Part shown: one piece after another, positions 5,335-7,998 of the stretch | Layout: the number at the start of each line of letters is the position of its first letter | How positions within the stretch are numbered: the first letter of the stretch is position 1 | NCBI GenBank assembly: GCA_017386805.1 | Contig: JAFOGM010000137.1 | Span: forward strand, 1 to 7,998 | Source: Bacillota bacterium | GTDB lineage: Bacteria; Bacillota; Clostridia; Peptostreptococcales; Anaerovoracaceae | Length of the DNA stretch: 7,998 nucleotides | Direction: 5' to 3' | Position numbers and translations under genes: made by a program | The notes under the pieces: model-generated | Database searches by the model: none | What the model was told of the DNA's origin: nothing | Seen by the model: only the letters and a program-made list of their open reading frames with translations

Positions 5335-7991
5335 TTTTGATCGGTAACGATGGTGGCGCGATGTTTTAATTTGTTGGATTCGCGGTTGGTATCGTTATTG
5401 ATTTGGATCAGGGTAGCAATTCGTCCTTTTACCCGTTCGATCTCGTCGTGGAATTCCCGGGCAGAAACACGGACAGCGCCGTGACCTAAGATAATCATCT
5501 GTTCCAGTCGGTCAGAGGTGGCAACGCGAACGTGATGCTTTTTTCCTAATTCGTAGGTGGTTTTTTCAATGTAAGCGTCAGCAGTTTCTGCTTCTTTAGT
5601 ATAGACCACGTATAAACCGCCATGTTTCACCACGGAACCGGGGTTTTGTTTTACTTTATAAGCATCGAAGACAAGGATGACTTCACACTTTTGGAATCCT
5701 TGGTAATTGGCCAGAATCTCGATCAAAGCATTTCTGGCACTTTCGATATTGTCTGCTGCGAGAGTTTTTAATTCCTCCCAGGCGAAAATGATGTTATATC
5801 CATCCACCAGCAGATATTCCGCTTCTTTTTCCATGGAAAGCTGGTGCGGTTCTTCGATCTTTTTCAAGGGATTCATTTTCGGCGGCATGGTTTTTCTCTG
5901 GATCTGACCATAAGTTTTTTCGAAGATCCGCATCAATTCTTCGTCTTCTTTGGCAGTTCCGGAATAGGAGAGGGAACGACTGACATTCAGTGTATCTGTT
6001 TCCTGAACGGCAGGTTTGTTCCAGCGAAGACCGCTGTCTACGTGGGCATATTCCCGAACCTGATCCCATTTCACAATAACACCTGCACCATGCGAACAAA
6101 AGACAGAATCGGAGGGATTATCCAGATCCGCATCGGGATCGTAGCCTCGGGCCCGGATCACATCTTCCTGATTGTGACAGGGCTTATAGCCATCCACTGT
6201 ACAGAATAAACGTCCTTCGCCGCGGGTGTAGGCGGTAACTTCTGCCATATAATCCCGCATGGTAGCGACCGGGGCGGATCCTGTAAGGATGGAGAAGTCA
6301 CCCTGAGTTTCTGGTGGATCGAAAGTTCCGTTCATTCGCTGGATGTCAGTCATGGCCCGACCCACAGCGCTGCTGGGAACTTCCAGACGGAACTGATACC
6401 AAGGTTCTAACAGAATCGATGTAGCCTGGCGAAGTCCCTGGCGAATGGCCCGGTAGGTGGACTGGCGGAAATCACCGCCTTCGGTGTGTTTGTTGTGAGC
6501 TCGTCCTGCGATAACGGTGATCCGCATATCGGTAATGGGAGAGCCGGTCAGGACACCCAGATGTTCTTTTTCCAACAGATGAGTCATGATCAGACGCTGC
6601 CAGTTCAGATCCAGGAGGTCTGTACTGCAATCCGTGGTGAAGTGGAGACCACTTCCTCGCTTGGCTGGTTCCATAAGAAGATGCACTTCGGCATAGTGGC
6701 GCAAGGGCTCGAAATGTCCAATGCCTTCCACGGGAGCGGCAATGGTCTCACGATAGACGATGTTTCCGGACCCAAAGTCCACATCCAGCTGGAACCGCTC
6801 TGAAATCAGTCGTTTCAGGATCTCAAGCTGTACGAGTCCCATGGGTTGAATGTGGATTTCCTTCAGACGGGAATTCCAGGTAATATGAAGCTGAGGATCT
6901 TCTTCCTCCAATTGTTTTAATTTCAAATAGGCGCCCTGATAGTCGTTGGAGTTATTCAGAAGCACCTGATAAGTCATGACCGGTGCCAACTGAGGCGCCG
7001 GAGAGGAAAGTTCTTCTCCCAGGCCTTGTCCAACGATGGTTCGTGTCAGACCGGTCACAGCGCATACGGCGCCGGCTTCCAGCTGATCTACTGCCTGATA
7101 TTTTGTACCGGAATAAATACGGATCTGATCCACTTTTTCTTCCCAGGGATCCCGTTCTTCCGGTCCGCTTCGCAGGACATCTTTGACTTTCAGTATACCA
7201 CCGGTGATTTTCATCCAGGTCAGACGGTTTCCCTGCGCATCACGGCCGATCTTATAGACTTTGGCAGCAAAGGCTTCGCCATAGATGGGCGGATGGATAA
7301 ACCGCTGCAGCGCAGCCACAAACTCCGCAACACCGTCCAGTTTCAGCGCTGCTCCAAAGAAGCAGGGGAAGAGGGAACGACTATCGATCAGAGCCGTCAC
7401 CGCGGCAGCGGGGACGGTTGCCTGTTCCAAATAGTGATTGAGGAGGGCTTCGTCGCGCATGGCAACAGATTCGAGAAACTCGTCGCTTCCGGGAAGATCA
7501 GACTGACGGAAGTCTTCTGAGGGGAAGGCGATGCAGCCATCGTCCAGGCGGGTCTGCAGGTCTTTCATCACGAGATCGCGGTCAGCGTTTGCCAGGTCCA
7601 TTTTGTTGATAAACAGGAAAGTGGGAATCTTGTGGCGCTGTAAGAGCTTCCAGAGAGTTTGTGTGTGGCTTTGAACTCCATCGGTACAACTGATCACTAA
7701 AATAGCATAGTCCAGTACCTGAAGGGTTCGTTCCATTTCCGTGGAGAAATCCACATGGCCAGGGGTATCCAGAAGCATGATCTCCAGATCCTCGGATAGC
7801 GGGAGGACCGCTTGTTTGGAAAAAATCGTGATCCCACGTTCGCGCTCCATCTCATTGTTGTCCAGAAAGGCGTTTTGATGGTCCACACGACCTTGTTTTT
7901 TTATGGCGCCGCAGGTATAGAGCAGCGCTTCCGATAACGTGGTTTTTCCGGCGTCCACGTGAGCCAGAATACCAACGACAGTTCGTTTCAT
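5331..7991 (-). CDS. TetM/EF-G-like translational GTPase fused to a YacP/Rae1-type NYN nuclease domain
   Basis: This 886-residue protein has two parts. Residues 1 to about 610 follow the EF-G/TetM plan. The G domain has AHVDAGKT (10-17), RGITI (52-56), DTPGH (75-79), NKMD (129-132) and a G5-like GAALK (213-217). Domain II (about 240-340) and domains III-V follow, with LLEPW at 527-531 opening domain V. A region of about 110 residues with CSHGAG (632-637) and a basic linker come next. Residues from about 725 form a NYN/PIN-like domain homologous to B. subtilis YacP (Rae1). All expected acidic metal ligands are kept: Asp730 in LVDGYN, Asp776 in VFDA, Glu802/Asp805 in ETAD and Asp827 in ATSD. 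Rae1 is a ribosome-dependent mRNA endonuclease acting at the A site, and TetM-like GTPases also bind there, so I infer a ribosome-targeted RNase driven or positioned by GTP. The loop matching TetM's tetracycline-displacing SPVS segment reads HNKHTEGGDF (499-508), so a drug-resistance role is unlikely. The start fits the family (GTP-binding loop from residue 10), but its ribosome binding site lies beyond the window edge. Confidence 0.93.
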   Translation of the reverse strand: MKRTVVGILAHVDAGKTTLSEALLYTCGAIKKQGRVDHQNAFLDNNEMERERGITIFSKQAVLPLSEDLEIMLLDTPGHVDFSTEMERTLQVLDYAILVISCTDGVQSHTQTLWKLLQRHKIPTFLFINKMDLANADRDLVMKDLQTRLDDGCIAFPSEDFRQSDLPGSDEFLESVAMRDEALLNHYLEQATVPAAAVTALIDSRSLFPCFFGAALKLDGVAEFVAALQRFIHPPIYGEAFAAKVYKIGRDAQGNRLTWMKITGGILKVKDVLRSGPEERDPWEEKVDQIRIYSGTKYQAVDQLEAGAVCAVTGLTRTIVGQGLGEELSSPAPQLAPVMTYQVLLNNSNDYQGAYLKLKQLEEEDPQLHITWNSRLKEIHIQPMGLVQLEILKRLISERFQLDVDFGSGNIVYRETIAAPVEGIGHFEPLRHYAEVHLLMEPAKRGSGLHFTTDCSTDLLDLNWQRLIMTHLLEKEHLGVLTGSPITDMRITVIAGRAHNKHTEGGDFRQSTYRAIRQGLRQATSILLEPWYQFRLEVPSSAVGRAMTDIQRMNGTFDPPETQGDFSILTGSAPVATMRDYMAEVTAYTRGEGRLFCTVDGYKPCHNQEDVIRARGYDPDADLDNPSDSVFCSHGAGVIVKWDQVREYAHVDSGLRWNKPAVQETDTLNVSRSLSYSGTAKEDEELMRIFEKTYGQIQRKTMPPKMNPLKKIEEPHQLSMEKEAEYLLVDGYNIIFAWEELKTLAADNIESARNALIEILANYQGFQKCEVILVFDAYKVKQNPGSVVKHGGLYVVYTKEAETADAYIEKTTYELGKKHHVRVATSDRLEQMIILGHGAVRVSAREFHDEIERVKGRIATLIQINNDTNRESNKLKHRATIVTDQK

Positions 7992-7998
7992 AAAGATC

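Noticed and set aside
7026..7520. Plus-strand open frame of 164 codons opposite the GTPase gene
   Set aside because: It lies wholly inside a strongly supported gene on the other strand, has no recognisable domain, and I see no ribosome binding site for it.
5331..7991. Calling the minus-strand gene a tetracycline resistance determinant
   Set aside because: The GTPase part is TetM-like, but the drug-site loop differs and a nuclease domain is fused, so a translation-linked RNA role fits better.

Overview
The window looks like chromosomal DNA from an anaerobic Gram-positive bacterium of the class Clostridia (Bacillota). The evidence is a single-chain (alpha2-type) glycyl-tRNA synthetase, a pyruvate phosphate dikinase very close to the clostridial enzyme, AGGAGG-like ribosome binding sites, U-tailed hairpin terminators, and a TetM-like GTPase fused to a YacP/Rae1 nuclease domain. 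I cannot name the genus. No mobile element, CRISPR array, tRNA or rRNA is visible.

Layout. The plus strand opens with the last 251 codons of glyS (to 757). A 135-base gap follows, with self-complementary segments and a possible promoter. Next is ppdK (893-3523) and a strong terminator (3561-3594). An extended -10 promoter (3617-3625) then starts a two-gene operon, kdgK (3685-4629) and kdgA (4649-5290). This operon ends at a bidirectional terminator (5300-5334), shared with a convergent minus-strand gene that fills the rest of the window (7991-5331). That gene encodes an 886-residue elongation-factor-like GTPase with a C-terminal NYN/PIN-type nuclease domain. Its start codon lies 7 bases from the window edge, so its promoter and ribosome binding site are not included. 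No gene-free stretch exceeds 300 bases.

How the genes fit together. KdgK and KdgA phosphorylate 2-keto-3-deoxygluconate and cleave the product to pyruvate and glyceraldehyde-3-phosphate, the last steps of hexuronate or Entner-Doudoroff-type sugar breakdown. PpdK interconverts pyruvate and phosphoenolpyruvate using ATP/AMP and phosphate/pyrophosphate, so these three genes meet at the pyruvate/PEP node. glyS and ppdK share a strongly biased codon style (lysine mostly AAG, glutamate mostly GAA, almost no TTA/CTA/TCA), which suggests high expression. The kdg genes and the GTPase gene are less biased.

The most interesting object is the GTPase-nuclease fusion. TetM-type GTPases bind the ribosome near the A site, and Rae1 (YacP) of Bacillus subtilis is an A-site mRNA endonuclease. 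One polypeptide carrying both suggests a GTP-driven factor that brings an RNase to ribosomes. The loop that displaces tetracycline in TetM is replaced by a different sequence, so a resistance label would probably be wrong.
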